Assembly: GCA_016906335.1 (NCBI GenBank)
Contig: JADEYG010000004.1
Span: 1,153,001 to 1,217,000, forward strand
Length of the DNA stretch: 64,000 nucleotides
Source: Novakomyces olei
Lineage: Eukaryota > Ascomycota > Novakomycetes > Novakomycetales > Novakomycetaceae
Direction: 5' to 3'
A model generated the notes under the pieces. The model searched no databases, had not been told where the DNA came from, and saw only the letters and a program-made list of their open reading frames with translations. The first letter of the stretch is position 1, and each line of letters opens with the position of its first letter. This document shows, piece by piece, positions 51,937 to 63,812 of this stretch. A program made the translations under genes and the position numbers.

Positions 51937-54900
51937 ATGTTGAGGCGGACGGGCGCTGCACATCACCTGCGCCGAGTGCCTACACTCGCTCGGCCCATCC
52001 TGTGCCGGACGTGTACATCCGTCCGGCGTGAGAAATTACGTGGCTCAAGTGCGGCTGATAGCGGCCGAGATGAGAGGACAAAAACCAATTTGAGTGTTCG
52101 AAACTTTACATCATCAGCAGCAGCAGCGCCGGCACAAGTACAGCGGCTGGACGAAAAGCACCAGATCGTGGTTCTGCCTACGCCGCGGAACGGTGACGTC
52201 TTTATCCGCCCGGCGCAGTATGGCAGCGAAGACTTTGGGCGGACTTTGGCTTCGAGCGTGAGCCAGACGGGTCTCTTTGACGCCTGTGTCGAGTGCACTT
52301 ACCTCGATCGTGCGCTGCCTTTACTCCGTGGACTCGTGCGAGAGCTGCCGGCGGACGTGTTTGCCGCCTGCATTAACCGGTACTGTGAAGCACTGGCCGT
52401 TGTCTTGGCAAGGGACCAGGAGATCAAGTACTTTTCCCGTGTCTGGCGCAATATCCACCGTGCTGGCGTTTGGTCGCACTTTACTTCGTCGTACACGTAC
52501 GCCCTGTGCTGCCGGGCCGTACTTAACCTGCACGACACGGCACTTCGGGACAAGACGCTGAATGCTATCGCTCACGACTTTAAGCGCAACAGCCGGCACA
52601 GGCAGTTGGGACAGGTACTCGCCCACACTGACGTCCTCGGCGCCGCTGGTGTAACGTACCTTTTGCAGCTGTACCGTATAAATCTCGCCGACCTGCCGCT
52701 GCAGTACTGGTCCATCTCTGAGTTTCTGGGCGGGCAGCCTGCCCAAGCAGACGCAGCTGCTATAGGGGGGAAGGAAGGGAGAAAGGAAAAGGAAATTGAG
52801 GAGAGAAAAGAAAAGGAAATTGAGGGGAGGGAAGGAATAGAGATGGAAGGAGTAGAAGGAAAAGGAGGAAAAGAAGGAAAAGGAGGAAAAGGAGGAAAAG
52901 AAGGAAAAGGAGGAAAAGAAGGAAAAGGAGGAAAAGAAGGAAAAGGAATGGAAGGAGTGGAAGGAATGGAGATGGAAGGAATGGAGATGGAAGGAATGGA
53001 AATAAAAGAAAATGAAGGAGTAGAAGGAGAAATAAAAGAGATACATGGACAAAAATCAGCCGGGCAGACGACGAGTGCAGGAGTAAAGCACCCGCTGGAC
53101 GATATTGATCCTGTACTGCCGGCAATAAGCAAAGGCATCGGCCTGAACGCTCTGCGTGACTCGTTGGCCGCTCTGATTGGGCCACAGTCCCATACTCAAC
53201 CCCTCCCTGGAGCGGCAGACCAGGAAGGCGAAAGAGTAGGCGGCCAAGTGCCTACACCTCCCCTGAGCAACCTGGCGAGGCAGCGTATGCTTGAGCTGGG
53301 AGCGCTAGAGAGTGCAGAGCGGCGGTGGAAGGCGGAGTATGACGAGATGGTGTCCCGAGGCGTTGCGCCAATAACGTCTAAACGGCTCTCGTCGCTCATG
53401 TGGGAATGGCACTCTGAGCTGACAAAGCTCGTTGAGGCAGAGCAAAAAATGGTTCGTGATGGTTTGGGACTTGGCAGGGAAGGCAAGGCACAGATTGTAC
53501 ACGGAGGCGTGGCTGAGCAGCGCAAGTATGGGAGTTATTTGCTCGTTCTTTCTGCCGACAAGATCAGTGCAATTACTATTATGGAAATGCTAAGAGCGCA
53601 CTCTATGGGCGGGTTCTCTGAAGGCATCCGCACGGCCAAGGCAGTCGTCTCTGTCGGCAGAGCTCTTGAGCGGGAGTACTTGTCGGAGCGGCTGCAGCGT
53701 ATTGAAGCCCGCAAGATCCTTGGGCCGGGGTTTAACTTGAAGCAGGCGTTTAATAACGAACGTGTATTCAACGCGGCAGTGAAAAAGCTACAGCAAAATA
53801 TGGCTACAAGAGTTGGCAATAGCAATAGCAGCAACAAAGACAATAGCAGCAACAGCTCACGGGCAGAAAAAGCGCTCGACAGTACTGATGGACGTGCCGC
53901 TGTTGATGAAGGATCAGTCCTTTTACCGGCCTGGTCGAATATAGTCCGCACCAAAGTCGGATCGCTCGTGGTCGGGTACCTTATGCAGAGTGCTAAAATA
54001 ATGCAGACAGCGGTTGACGCAGAGGGCAAAGAGCTGCGGCAAGTAGCGAATGCCTTTTTCCACCGCTACGAGTTTGCTCGAGGCCAAAGGATCGGGATTA
54101 TCAGGTTCAATGATGAGCTGCTGCGGATGCTGGCGGAGACGCCAGTACGCAGTGCTCTGCATCCTTCTATGCTGCCGATGCTGGTAGAGCCGAGGAAATG
54201 GACGAGCTGGAACTCGGGAGGGTATTTGTATACGCAGTCTACGATAATGCGTATGCGCGATGCTCCAGAGCAAAAGCAGTACATTATGGTTGCCTCGGAG
54301 ACGGGGCAGTTGAACAGGGTTTACGAGGCCCTGAACGTGCTCGGCTCAACTGCCTGGCGCGTAAACGAGACCGTGTTTCGCACTATTCTGCAAGTATGGA
54401 ACTCGGGCGAAGAGTTCCCGGGCATTCAGCCTCTGCAGCTCGAGATACAAAAGCAAATGGACCGTGTACGACTAGGCAAGACTAGTCCTGGTACTAGTAC
54501 TGATACTAGTCCTGGTACTAGTCCTGGTACTGGTACTAGTCCTGGTACTGGTACTAGTCCTGGTACTAGTCCTGGTACTAGTCCTGGTACTGGTACTAGT
54601 CCTGGTACTAGTCCTGGTACTAGTCATGCTACTAGTCATGCTACTAGTACTGATACTATTACTGGTACTAGTTCTAATACTAGTTCTAATACTAGTTCTA
54701 ATACTAGTTTTAATACTAGTACTAGTACTAGAACTAGTCCTGGTGGTAAACCGTATTTCGGGACACAGACGTCGTTTGAGGAGGCGAGACAGCGCAAGAT
54801 TGATGCGATTGCAATAGCCAACAACCAGTCACGGCGCTGTGATCTCAACTACAAGGTAGAAATTGCACGGGCGTTCCTGCGTGAAGTCTTTTACTTCCCC

Positions 54901-56493
54901 CACAATCTCGATTTCCGGGGCAGAGCTTACCCGATTGCCTCACACTTCAACCACTTGGGCAACGATCTGTCCCGCAGCCTTTTGCAGTTTGCCAAAGGCC
55001 GGCCGCTGGGCGCTTCAGGGCTGCGCTGGCTCAAGATCCATCTCGCCAACCTGTGTGGAGTGGACAAGGTCAGTTTTGCAGAGAGGGTTGCGTGGACAGA
55101 GGCCAATATGCACAACGTTACTGCCTCTGCCACTGATCCACTAACGAATCTATGGTGGTCCAAGTTTGAGGATTGCTGGCAGGCGCTGGCTACATGCGTA
55201 GAACTGCATGCGGCCACCTCCTCTCCGGACCCGCTCAAGTATATTTCACATTTACCTGTCCACCAGGACGGCACTTGCAACGGACTGCAGCACTATGCCG
55301 CTCTTGGAGGCGACATTGAGGGCGCAGTTCAGGTCAACTTGGAGCCTGGCGAGGCTCCTCGAGACGTGTATGGAGCCGTTGCTGCCACAGTAAATGCGAT
55401 AGTAGAGTCAGACAGGGCAGACGCCTCCTCCCCCCACCACACAAAGGCCAAACTGCTGCAGAGTGCAGTCACACGTAAAGTAATAAAGCAGACGGTAATG
55501 ACAAACGTGTACGGTGTCACTTTTGTCGGTGCAAGAGCACAGATCCACACTCAGCTGCTTAAACGAGGAGACTCTAGGGCGACAGCGTACGAGGTGGCCA
55601 CGTACCTGGCACAGTGCACTTTTAAGGCTCTCCGCTCCATGTTTAGTGGCGCCCACGCTATCCAGGACTGGCTGTACGACAGTGCCGCAAAGATTGCCAG
55701 GTCCTATGACCCGCAGGACAGTGCGAGTACGCATATGGCCAGTGTCGTGTGGACAACGCCGCTGGATGTGCCTATCGTACAGCCCTACCGCTCCGCCAAC
55801 TATAGGGTCGTACGTACAAACCTGCAGGGCATCCAGATCAGAGACCCAGACTCGGCTACTCCCGTCGACGGCCGTCGGCAGGCGACCGCTTTCCCGCCCA
55901 ATTTTATCCATTCTCTGGACGCTACGCATATGCTCATGACGGCTCTTCGCACTCGGCAAGAAGGTATAGCTTTTGCCGCTGTACACGACTCGTACTGGAC
56001 CCACGCTGCCGATGTGGACTGCATGAACGGGATCATTAGGGACGCTTTTGTAGAACTGCACTCGCAGGATATTATGGGGAAGCTCAAGGCCGAGTTTGAG
56101 GAGCGGTACCGTGGCCATTCGTACACGGCAACAGCGCCTGTAGGGTCGCCAGAGGCGGAGGCGATCATGTCTGGCCGGTCTCCGGCCAGACACAAAGGTG
56201 GGCAGGTATATAAGGGCAAACGGGTTGCTCAGGCAGCTGAGGCTGAGGCTGATATAGAGGCAGAGACAGACGCTGAGGCTGATATAGACGCTGAGGCTGA
56301 TATAGAGGCTGAGGCAGAGGAGGCAGACGCTGAGCTACGGGAACGCGCTGTGGCAGAGAGCAAGGCCAAGTATGTTAAACGGCAAGGCGTTAAAATGGTT
56401 CGAGGCACAATACCCCTGGTGTTTGATGAATTGCCCAAGAGAGGCGAGTTTGACGTGAGAAAAGTGCGGGATAGTTTGTACTTTTTCTCGTAA
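51937..56493 (+). CDS. rpo41: Mitochondrial DNA-directed RNA polymerase
   Basis: A single exon of 1518 residues, T7-like. It transcribes the mitochondrial genome. The start is the ATG at 51937, which opens an Arg-rich presequence (MLRRTGAAHHLRRVPTLARP); the frame stays open upstream only through A/T repeats. Polymerase motif A is QDGTCNGLQHYAALGGD (~1110, catalytic Asp), motif B is RKVIKQTVMTNVYGVTF (~1180) and motif C is VHDSYWTHAADVD (Asp ~1351). The family end reads LPKRGEFDVRKVRDSLYFFS. Three repeat-derived inserts are in frame: Glu/Gly/Lys (~276-369), Ser/Thr/Gly/Pro (~848-936) and Glu/Ala/Asp (~1433-1466). They make it longer than the ~1350-residue yeast enzyme. Confidence 0.97.
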   Translation: MLRRTGAAHHLRRVPTLARPILCRTCTSVRREKLRGSSAADSGRDERTKTNLSVRNFTSSAAAAPAQVQRLDEKHQIVVLPTPRNGDVFIRPAQYGSEDFGRTLASSVSQTGLFDACVECTYLDRALPLLRGLVRELPADVFAACINRYCEALAVVLARDQEIKYFSRVWRNIHRAGVWSHFTSSYTYALCCRAVLNLHDTALRDKTLNAIAHDFKRNSRHRQLGQVLAHTDVLGAAGVTYLLQLYRINLADLPLQYWSISEFLGGQPAQADAAAIGGKEGRKEKEIEERKEKEIEGREGIEMEGVEGKGGKEGKGGKGGKEGKGGKEGKGGKEGKGMEGVEGMEMEGMEMEGMEIKENEGVEGEIKEIHGQKSAGQTTSAGVKHPLDDIDPVLPAISKGIGLNALRDSLAALIGPQSHTQPLPGAADQEGERVGGQVPTPPLSNLARQRMLELGALESAERRWKAEYDEMVSRGVAPITSKRLSSLMWEWHSELTKLVEAEQKMVRDGLGLGREGKAQIVHGGVAEQRKYGSYLLVLSADKISAITIMEMLRAHSMGGFSEGIRTAKAVVSVGRALEREYLSERLQRIEARKILGPGFNLKQAFNNERVFNAAVKKLQQNMATRVGNSNSSNKDNSSNSSRAEKALDSTDGRAAVDEGSVLLPAWSNIVRTKVGSLVVGYLMQSAKIMQTAVDAEGKELRQVANAFFHRYEFARGQRIGIIRFNDELLRMLAETPVRSALHPSMLPMLVEPRKWTSWNSGGYLYTQSTIMRMRDAPEQKQYIMVASETGQLNRVYEALNVLGSTAWRVNETVFRTILQVWNSGEEFPGIQPLQLEIQKQMDRVRLGKTSPGTSTDTSPGTSPGTGTSPGTGTSPGTSPGTSPGTGTSPGTSPGTSHATSHATSTDTITGTSSNTSSNTSSNTSFNTSTSTRTSPGGKPYFGTQTSFEEARQRKIDAIAIANNQSRRCDLNYKVEIARAFLREVFYFPHNLDFRGRAYPIASHFNHLGNDLSRSLLQFAKGRPLGASGLRWLKIHLANLCGVDKVSFAERVAWTEANMHNVTASATDPLTNLWWSKFEDCWQALATCVELHAATSSPDPLKYISHLPVHQDGTCNGLQHYAALGGDIEGAVQVNLEPGEAPRDVYGAVAATVNAIVESDRADASSPHHTKAKLLQSAVTRKVIKQTVMTNVYGVTFVGARAQIHTQLLKRGDSRATAYEVATYLAQCTFKALRSMFSGAHAIQDWLYDSAAKIARSYDPQDSASTHMASVVWTTPLDVPIVQPYRSANYRVVRTNLQGIQIRDPDSATPVDGRRQATAFPPNFIHSLDATHMLMTALRTRQEGIAFAAVHDSYWTHAADVDCMNGIIRDAFVELHSQDIMGKLKAEFEERYRGHSYTATAPVGSPEAEAIMSGRSPARHKGGQVYKGKRVAQAAEAEADIEAETDAEADIDAEADIEAEAEEADAELRERAVAESKAKYVKRQGVKMVRGTIPLVFDELPKRGEFDVRKVRDSLYFFS
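52765..53045. repeat. Purine-rich coding repeat in RPO41 (GGAAAAGAAGGAAAAGGA type)
   Basis: Almost pure A/G on the coding strand for ~280 nt, giving Glu/Lys/Gly and Met-Glu-Gly repeats between the N-terminal and polymerase domains. Confidence 0.92.
54481..54745. repeat. 6/12-bp coding repeat in RPO41 (ACTAGTCCTGGT type)
   Basis: Over 40 variant ACTAGT/ACTGGT hexamers in frame, encoding Thr-Ser-Pro-Gly repeats just before the conserved polymerase core. Confidence 0.95.
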
Positions 56494-57176
56494 ACCAGAC
56501 TGGCTGGGCTACGACGGTTGTTTGCGAGTAAAAGTGATTTTGGGCTGGCGTGCCTCAGGTTTGTATTGTAGACTAGACGTTCGTACAGCATTAATAATGA
56601 AATAATAATATAATAATATAATAATATAATAATATAATAATATAATAATATAATAATATAATAATATAATAATATAATAATATAATAATATAATAATAAT
56701 AATATAATAATATAATAATATAATAATATAATAATATAATAATATAATAATATAATAATATAATAATAATAAAATAATAAAATAATAAAATAATAAAATA
56801 ATAAAATAATAATATAATAAAATAATAAAATAATAAAATAATAAAATAATAAAATAATAAAATAATAAAATAATAAAATAATAAAATAATAAAATAATAA
56901 AATAATAAAATAATAAAATAATAAAATAATAAAATAATAAAATAATAAAATAATAAAATAATAAAATAATAAAATAATAAAATAATAAAATAATAAAATA
57001 ATAAAATAATAAAATAATAAAATAAAATAATAATAATAATAATAATAATATAACAATAATAGCAGCAGCAGGCTTTTTAGTTGACTCTATTATCATTGCC
57101 TTTTACCCAAACTATGGAAATCAATACAAACCCAATAACGTATCTATTATCAATCTTAACCTGAATCCCACAACTG
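56494..57176. other. Convergent spacer RPO41/NOP53
   Basis: Two thirds of it is the AAT/AAAT-type satellite given separately. No gene. Confidence 0.6.
56595..57062. repeat. Compound satellite (AATAATAT)n then (AAAATAAT)n
   Basis: About 470 bp, the longest satellite in the window. Open minus-strand frames through it are repeat artefacts. Confidence 0.97.
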
Positions 57177-58754
57177 TCAATCCTTGAGATAGCTATACTT
57201 TGTTTTCGGCTTTATCTTGTGCACTTTATGCTGCGCACGCAACGCCCTGGGCTCGATAACGCCACGTTCCTGAAGACTGCGGAACCGATCTGATAAGACA
57301 TGGCCCTCTGGCTTTAAGCGGCGGAGCGAGTCTGTTAACTCTTCCCTCAGCTGTAGCTGCAGCGGACGTGGCTGCATCCGATACCGTCCAAACCGCTTGC
57401 GTCTCAGTTCTATTTGACCCAAGTCTACAGTGTCCCTGGAGGCATTTAGCTTTTTCAATAGGCTCTTTTGCTCCTGTTTCTCCAGGCTTTTCTGGCCTCT
57501 TAGAACCTGATCAAAGTGTGCCTGGCGTTCATTAACCGCTCGACGAGCAAGTGCCAATTGCTTTTCCCGTCGAGCCCTGGCCTCCTTGTTTCTCTGTGCT
57601 TTTGTTTTCCGTACTGATCTAGAGCTTTTTCTTTCGGCCAGACCAGAAGCATCTACAGCGTCTTCATTTTCCCCGTCGTCTTCCTCGTCGTCTGAAGATA
57701 CTTCCTGATCATCAATCATTGCTGGAGCATTCATTACGCGTTCCAGTTTTTCTTGCTCTAATTCTGCCTTGCGTAAAAGATCTCTGGCCCGCTCTACTTC
57801 TCTTGATCCCTCAGCGGCAATCGCCGACTCCCATTCCTGTACAGAGGGATTGTAACTGTATTCGCCTTGAGGCTTTAATACATGCGCGATCGCTCGACCT
57901 TCCTTCTCCAGGGAAACGGGGTCCGATCGAAGCGTTTTCGGTGCTTTCACCACGGGAACAGTCGGCAAAGATTCATACTCTGGCTTGTGGGCTGTCCGCT
58001 CCGGGTTTTCCCACAGATTCCCTGTTTGCACAGCCCCATCAAAGTCCATAGCCGCCGCTGCCTTTTCGGCAGGTGTAGACGTTTTCGAACCCATTTTACG
58101 TAACAGTCGTAAATCTTTCCGCGAAAGCTGTGCCGACTTGGACGATGCTGGCTCGTGCTGCACGCCGTTTGTTACTATTGATTTCTGACATTAGTATTAG
58201 ACTTTCTTGATGAATTCGGTTTAACCCGCTTTGTTTTTTTGCCAGCTTTTCTCAATTCCTGTCTATCAAATTCTTTTAATCCTTCTTTTTTAATTAAATT
58301 AATCTCGATTTTTTTTTTTTTTTCATTTAATCCGGTTTTTAACCCTTTTCTTTTTAATTTTATTTTATTGACTGATTCATTGATTTATTTTTACACCGGC
58401 CTACTATTCATTCGGTTTATTGTCCAATTTTCTTCCTACCCTCTGTTTCGAATCCAATCTTTGAGGCACTGCTGGAACCGATGATCTCGCAGCCAAGATT
58501 TGATCAATCTTAGAAGGCCGCTCGAGCCGTTCACGTTTGCGCGCACCAACGTCGCCCTTTGTATCGATAGTGAACAATTCATTATCAGCCTTTTCCCGTA
58601 CAACGCCCCTAAAATAATTAGCCATCGATCGCAAAACTGTACGCTAATCATACCCTTGCCGAATTTCCTTCCGCGTCTGTTCAAGACCCCGTTCTACATC
58701 TGAAACATCAATATTGCGTCGCCACGCTTTCTTGTTCTTTCGTGAAGGCGGCAT
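57177..58754 (-). CDS. nop53: Nop53, 60S biogenesis factor and exosome adaptor
   Basis: Three exons (58754-58654, 58608-58440, 58184-57177) join to 425 residues. Nop53 recruits the exosome helicase Mtr4 to pre-60S particles to trim 7S pre-rRNA. The N-terminal block is PSRKNKKAWRRNIDVSDVER, then ADNELFTIDTKGD (Mtr4-recruiting arch-interacting region in the family). The centre has acidic and coiled stretches (SSDDEEDDGENEDAVD). The C-terminus has KRFGRYRMQ, LTDSLRRLKPEGHVLSDRFR, SLQERGVIEPR and a basic tail. The last intron acceptor (GTCAG) gives KSIVTNGV in phase. The gene is divergent from RIO2, another ribosome factor. Confidence 0.94.
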
Positions 58755-59084
58755 TTTTGATTGACGCCTCGAGACCAGAAATTTTTATTTATTTTAAATA
58801 ATAAAACCATAAATGTAAATAAATATTTCCCTAATCTTATCGATCATTAGTGTTTATCGGTGTATACATGTACAATTATTAGTACCAGTCCTTTCTTATC
58901 ATAATACATTAGCTAATTAATACTACAAACTCTACGATGAATAATATAAGACTTGAACGATAAAGAAAAAAAAAAAATAATCATAAAGAAAAAAGAAAGA
59001 ATAAATTGATCAATATAAACTGAACGTTAAAACGGCCATACACAATTTTTGCCAGATCAGAAAACTCAAACTCAACGCTTTACG
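58755..59084. promoter_or_regulatory. Divergent promoter NOP53/RIO2
   Basis: 330 bp shared by two ribosome-biogenesis genes. AT-rich; no canonical RRPE or PAC element was identified. Confidence 0.4.
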
Positions 59085-60548
59085 ATGGTCAACTTGGACA
59101 CGAAGGCGATGAGATACCTCTCAAAGGAGGATTTTCAAGTTCTTACAGCTGTAGGTACTTTTGTCAAAACAGTGCACTAATTATAATAGGTGGAATTAGC
59201 AAGCAAAAACCACGAAATCGCTCCAATTCCGCTAATAATACGGCTCGCACATCTCAGAAATGGATCAGTACAAAGATCTTTAGGAGAACTGTCACGATTC
59301 CGTCTCGTCCAGCGGCCTCAAAATTCTGCTTATGACGGAGTAAGGCTCACCAATATTGGATTGGACCATCTCGCTCTAAGGGCATTTTTGAAGAAAGACG
59401 TTATTTTCGCTGTTGGCAACAAGATCGGAGTCGGCAAGGAGTCTGATATTTACGTTGTTTCAGACAAGAGTGGGACGCAGTTTGTTTTAAAGCTTCATCG
59501 GTATTTATTCAATTAATTAAGTTTAATTTATTTCGATTTATTTCGATATATTTTAATTAATTTAATTTAATTTAATTTATTTTGTTCTTTTTTGATCTGT
59601 TTTTATTTCTTCTGTTTGATTTCTCTTCTGGTTTGTTTCTATTATGATTTGATCTGTTTTAATTTTAATCTCTTTTTACCTAAATCTGTTTCTACATTTC
59701 ATCGTTTCATTTTACACTATTTTTATTTAAACTCACGTCTAATCTGTCCCAGACTTGGCCGTATTTCCTTCCGCTCTATCAAAACTAAACGCGACTACCT
59801 TCGCAAACGGGAATCCGCTTCCTGGCTTACACTATCGCGACTTTCTGCTGAACGGGAGTACGCGTATATGCGAGTATTGCACGATGCAGGATTCCCTGTC
59901 CCCCGCCCGATCGATCAGAATCGGCATTGTGTACTAATGGAGCTGGTCGACGCCTTTCCGCTACGTAGTATCGAGCGGGTCGTGGACCCAGCCAATCTTT
60001 ATTCCGTGCTGATGGATATTATTGTACGCTTTGCAGAAGCCGGACTTATTCATTCTGATTTTAACGAGTTCAATATTCTGGTTGCCCAGGACGGAACCCC
60101 AACCATCATTGATTTTCCGCAAATGGTCAGTATTGACCATGAGAACGCAGAGTTTTACTTTGACCGCGATGTAGAGTGCATCCGTACTTTTTTCGATCGC
60201 AAATTGCGGTTCACTGCCGATACTTGGCCTCATTTTAAAGACATTAAGCGCAAATCTGACCTGGATCGTCGCGTCGAAGCGTCTGGCGCATTCACGCCTA
60301 AACAGTTGAAGGAGTTTGATCGCTGGTTATCACAGAGCAGAGAGCATGAGAAACAAAATGTTGACAAAGATGACGAGGAGGTTGAAGATGAGGGAAGCCA
60401 AGCAGAGTCTGTTGAGGGGGGCAGCAACGATGACTCTGTATCAGCGAGCGACGAGCAAAAGGATAGAGTTGACAGTGATGACGACGCGGATCCTGTTGCA
60501 TCGGACACAAGCTCGACTCGATCTGTACCTCGTGAACGTTTGGCGTAA
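59085..60548 (+). CDS. rio2: Atypical protein kinase Rio2
   Basis: Three exons (59085-59150, 59190-59500, 59753-60548) join to 390 residues. Rio2 is an ATPase/kinase of late pre-40S particles. The N-terminal winged helix starts LDTKAMRYLSKEDFQVLTAV and includes LTNIGLDHLALRAF. The RIO domain has the flexible P-loop GVGKESDIYVV, the ATP lysine in FVLKLHR, the Rio2 block SIKTKRDYLRKRESASWL, catalytic Asp in HSDFNEFNILV and metal Asp in IIDFPQMVS. The C-terminal 80 residues are acidic and Ser-rich. Exon 2 ends inside the codon for the Arg after HLK-type FVLKLH, and the 252-nt intron is T-rich. Confidence 0.97.
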
Positions 60549-60876
60549 ACGTATACCTTTAGGGCTTTACTGCATGTGATATCCACGGAACTTTTTTAAT
60601 ATGGATTTGGATTAGGAAATTAATTGTACATAATAACATACAGAAACGGAAAGTAAAATGCAATATTCACCCGCATCAGTCGCACAGTCAACCGGGAATG
60701 GTGCTGAACTTTAAGCGTCTCAAAAACCAATATATGGTCAAAAGGAGAGGTAAAAGAGCAAAGTATGATTAGGACTCGGACTCGAGGATTCAAACACAAG
60801 GATTCAACACGTTAGAAAAGAAAAAGTAGCAGAGAACAGCTTATCAAATCGTAGCTAACGTGTACCCACAACAAGA
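60549..60876. other. Convergent spacer RIO2/RRM gene
   Basis: Nothing recognised. Confidence 0.4.
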
Positions 60877-62834
60877 TCACGCCCTTATATCATCCTCATG
60901 ATCATTTTTGAGTTTATCATTAACAGAGCCAGACTCTTCCTGATTATTCGTCTCTTCCACATTATTTTCGCCTTCCTGCTTCAGTTTCGCAGGTTTTGAT
61001 TGATCAAAGATGTTTGAATAATAGTTTAGCTCGGGCGTATGGTACATGTCTTTAGGGAACGAATGATAGAAGCCGCCATGACCGTATGCGTAATTCCTAA
61101 AAGTGACAACTAAATATCTCTTTTTGCGACAAAGACTTACCATGAGCCGTGATCATATCTTATCGGCATATGAATTAAATTTCCCGCTGCCATGGTTTCG
61201 ACGTCTGGAACAAAGGGTATGAAAAACCCAGCTTGTGAGGCATCTATGTCAGTCAGAATTGCGGTCAAGCGAGCTTGAAATACCAAACGCAGCACTCTGA
61301 TCCATAGAAAGAGCTAATGTAGGGTTTGGTGACGGAATGTGAGGCGAGCTTGACGGTTGCGCGTTTCTCAGATAACTATGACCCGATGATTGACCGACAG
61401 AGGTATCGTACTCCTTTGATCTAATAGCTCGGCGGACAACAGTTTGTGATTTGAGCTCTTGAAACCATTTAGCAATAAAATCATAGATTAAAGTAAAAAG
61501 AATAATAGAAATTATGTACGAAGCAAGTACTTTTTTGCTCATTAGAATCGGCATATTTAATGCTCAAGATATAATTAGGCCCCAAATTCATCCCGTGCAG
61601 GTTCTTCATAGCATTCTGAGCACTTTGCCTATCGGGCATTAAAGCGAACCCAACACCGCGGCTGACGCCATTAGAGAAGCGTAGAATTCGAGTTGACATG
61701 ACATTATAGCTAGCAAATATATCCGTAAGACTCTAAAATTTGGCAATAACAAGATTAGTCTTGACGCTAGCCATGTGTAAAAACAAGAAAACAGAGATCC
61801 AGTATCATCAAGCAGGGCTACGAAACAACAATACCTTTTCATTCATATCTGGAGGAAGATTCGACACGTAAAGGTTAGCGTTTGTCTCATCACTTAGAGC
61901 ATCAATCCTCTGTCTCAACGGCTCCTTGGCAAACGAGCATTGGTAGCCCAGAATATTCAAGCCAGTAATCATGTCGTAGCAAGACTGTTCATTCACAAAC
62001 TCAACAAAGCCATAGCTAGTTAGATAAGCAAACTGTTACCTCTCCTTTTTCTTGCCCGTGACTTTAACATCAACAGGGTACCACCTACCCTTTGCATCGC
62101 CCTGTTTCCGGCTCAATGATAGACTTTACGGATTTTATTTCCCCAAAGCGCAAAGCCATATCCTGCAATTTCGCATCATTAACAAATGGAGGCAGGCACC
62201 GAATGTACACATTCGTCACGCGCCGTGGATTACGTGTTGCTCGCAAAAGGTTCTCATAAGAGCGAACTCCAGAATCCTTATCGGCAGGCCGAGGAATCTT
62301 TGGGGCTTCTTTAAGTTTTTGCAAAAGGCCAGCTGATACATTGAATCGCTGTCCCTTAACGGTGTCCCCTATAGCAAAAAACTTAAACCTCTGATCAATA
62401 TCGGCAGCCTCGGGCGACACGGGACCCGATCTCTGTGGCGAAGCTGACGTCCAGGGTGCGTACGTCATAGCCCTTGGCGAAATTTCGTTGCCAGCAACCG
62501 GCTTGGCCGCAACAGCGTCAGCCTTGTACTCTGGAGCAGAAATCGGGCTTAAAAAAGGCGCGTGTGCACTCTGTCCAAGCTGCTTTTCATTGCCCTCTTT
62601 GCCCTGCAAGTCAGAAAGATCGTTCAGAAAATCAGAGGACAGGCCAATGTCTGAATTGGACGCTTCCGGTGTAAGCAGGAAAGCAGAGTCAGAGCGGCCT
62701 TGAGTGTACTTGGACGACTGAGGTGTCGCTGGACTTGGCGGAGCAGTAAACTCTGGCGTCGATTTGCCTTCCGATCTCTTTGCCAGGTTCATTGGCTTCG
62801 CAGATCGCGGGGTTCGCGACCTGGAAGGACTCAT
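60877..62834 (-). CDS. RBMS/MSSP-like RNA-binding protein with two RRMs
   Basis: Six exons (62834-62089, 62015-61835, 61732-61531, 61457-61284, 61243-61141, 61096-60877) join to 541 residues. RRM1 is NVYIRCLPPFVNDAKLQDMA ... KGYGFVEF and RRM2 is NLYVSNLPPDMNEKSLTDIF ... SRGVGFALM. Order, spacing and the TRILR/SRGVGFA pattern resemble RBMS (MSSP) proteins and their fungal relatives, which regulate mRNAs. The N-terminal ~200 residues are Ser/Pro-rich with many SP/TP sites. The C-terminal tail is Tyr/Gly/His- then Glu/Asn-rich. The fourth intron is only 40 nt (GTATTT ... CTGAC ... CATAG); without it the frame stops. Confidence 0.88.
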
Positions 62835-63812
62835 TTTCAGGAGAATTAATAGATCTTTTTGCGAGGGCGGAACAGGAACGAAAACACAAACAGCACGCGC
62901 AATCAACAGTTAAACAAGAACTAAAGGAAAAAGCACAGAAATAATTGGGTCAATGATCTATCGCGCTCCTACAAAGTATTGACTTTGTGCATATATCCTA
63001 AAGCCAAGTCGCGAGTTTGCATATATTTGACAAAAAATAAATTAATTCATGGCGGCTTAGGTAAGCAAGCTGCAAGGCTACTTGCGAGAATCCGTGTGTA
63101 TAGTATAATTATTAGCGCTGTACACAGTGTGTACTCTGTATACTATATTCTAAATTCTATATTAAATCGGCACTGAGGGCTCAGGCTGATATACCCAAAA
63201 GGGTAGTGCCGCAGCGGCCGCGTGCGAAGGCAATTAAATACACAGACAGCCTTTGACGGTTCTGATGCAATAATAATTGAATTAGAGCCGACTGTAGTTG
63301 AGACACAGTTTAAGCGTAGTTTAAACGCTGTTGAACCGCGATTGAAACGCAGTTGGAATGAATCCAATTGTCTACAATTAAGCGACTCAGTACTGCTTTT
63401 AGAAAACCCTGACGGGCGGCATGGTCCGATTTTTATGTACACGATTCTTCCGATTCCCTTACAAGTTATCCGGATACTCTGGATTATTCGTATTTTAATC
63501 AATTTTCTGGAAATATAAATATCAGGCTCGAGCCGATTCTTACACGCAGGCGGTCGCGCCCTCCTGAAATCGACACGGTTGAGTTTTGCGACGGCCATAT
63601 AAATAGCCTTTAGGGCAAAGACGTGGAAGCTCGTAGGGCATTATCCTCTTGTCTGCTTGGCAATATAGTTGGCAGTATATTAAACACTTATCCAGCTAAA
63701 GGCGCGGACAATAAACAATTAATTTTATTGACAATTGTGACAATTATATTGATTGTATTGGACAATTTCACAATTTGCCTGTTCAACACAGTTGCAGTCT
63801 CAACTATTCAAT
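62835..63812. promoter_or_regulatory. 1-kb divergent spacer RRM gene/NCP1
   Basis: Open frames at 63143-63598 (-) and 63222-63518 (+) overlap each other and match no family. No regulatory motif is certain. Confidence 0.4.

Noticed and set aside
56229-57096. Long minus-strand frames of Ile/Leu/Tyr/Phe across the compound satellite
   Set aside because: Repeat artefacts, partly overlapping the real 3' end of RPO41.
63143-63598. 151-codon minus frame upstream of NCP1
   Set aside because: It overlaps an equally long plus frame, has no domain signature and lies in an ordinary spacer.
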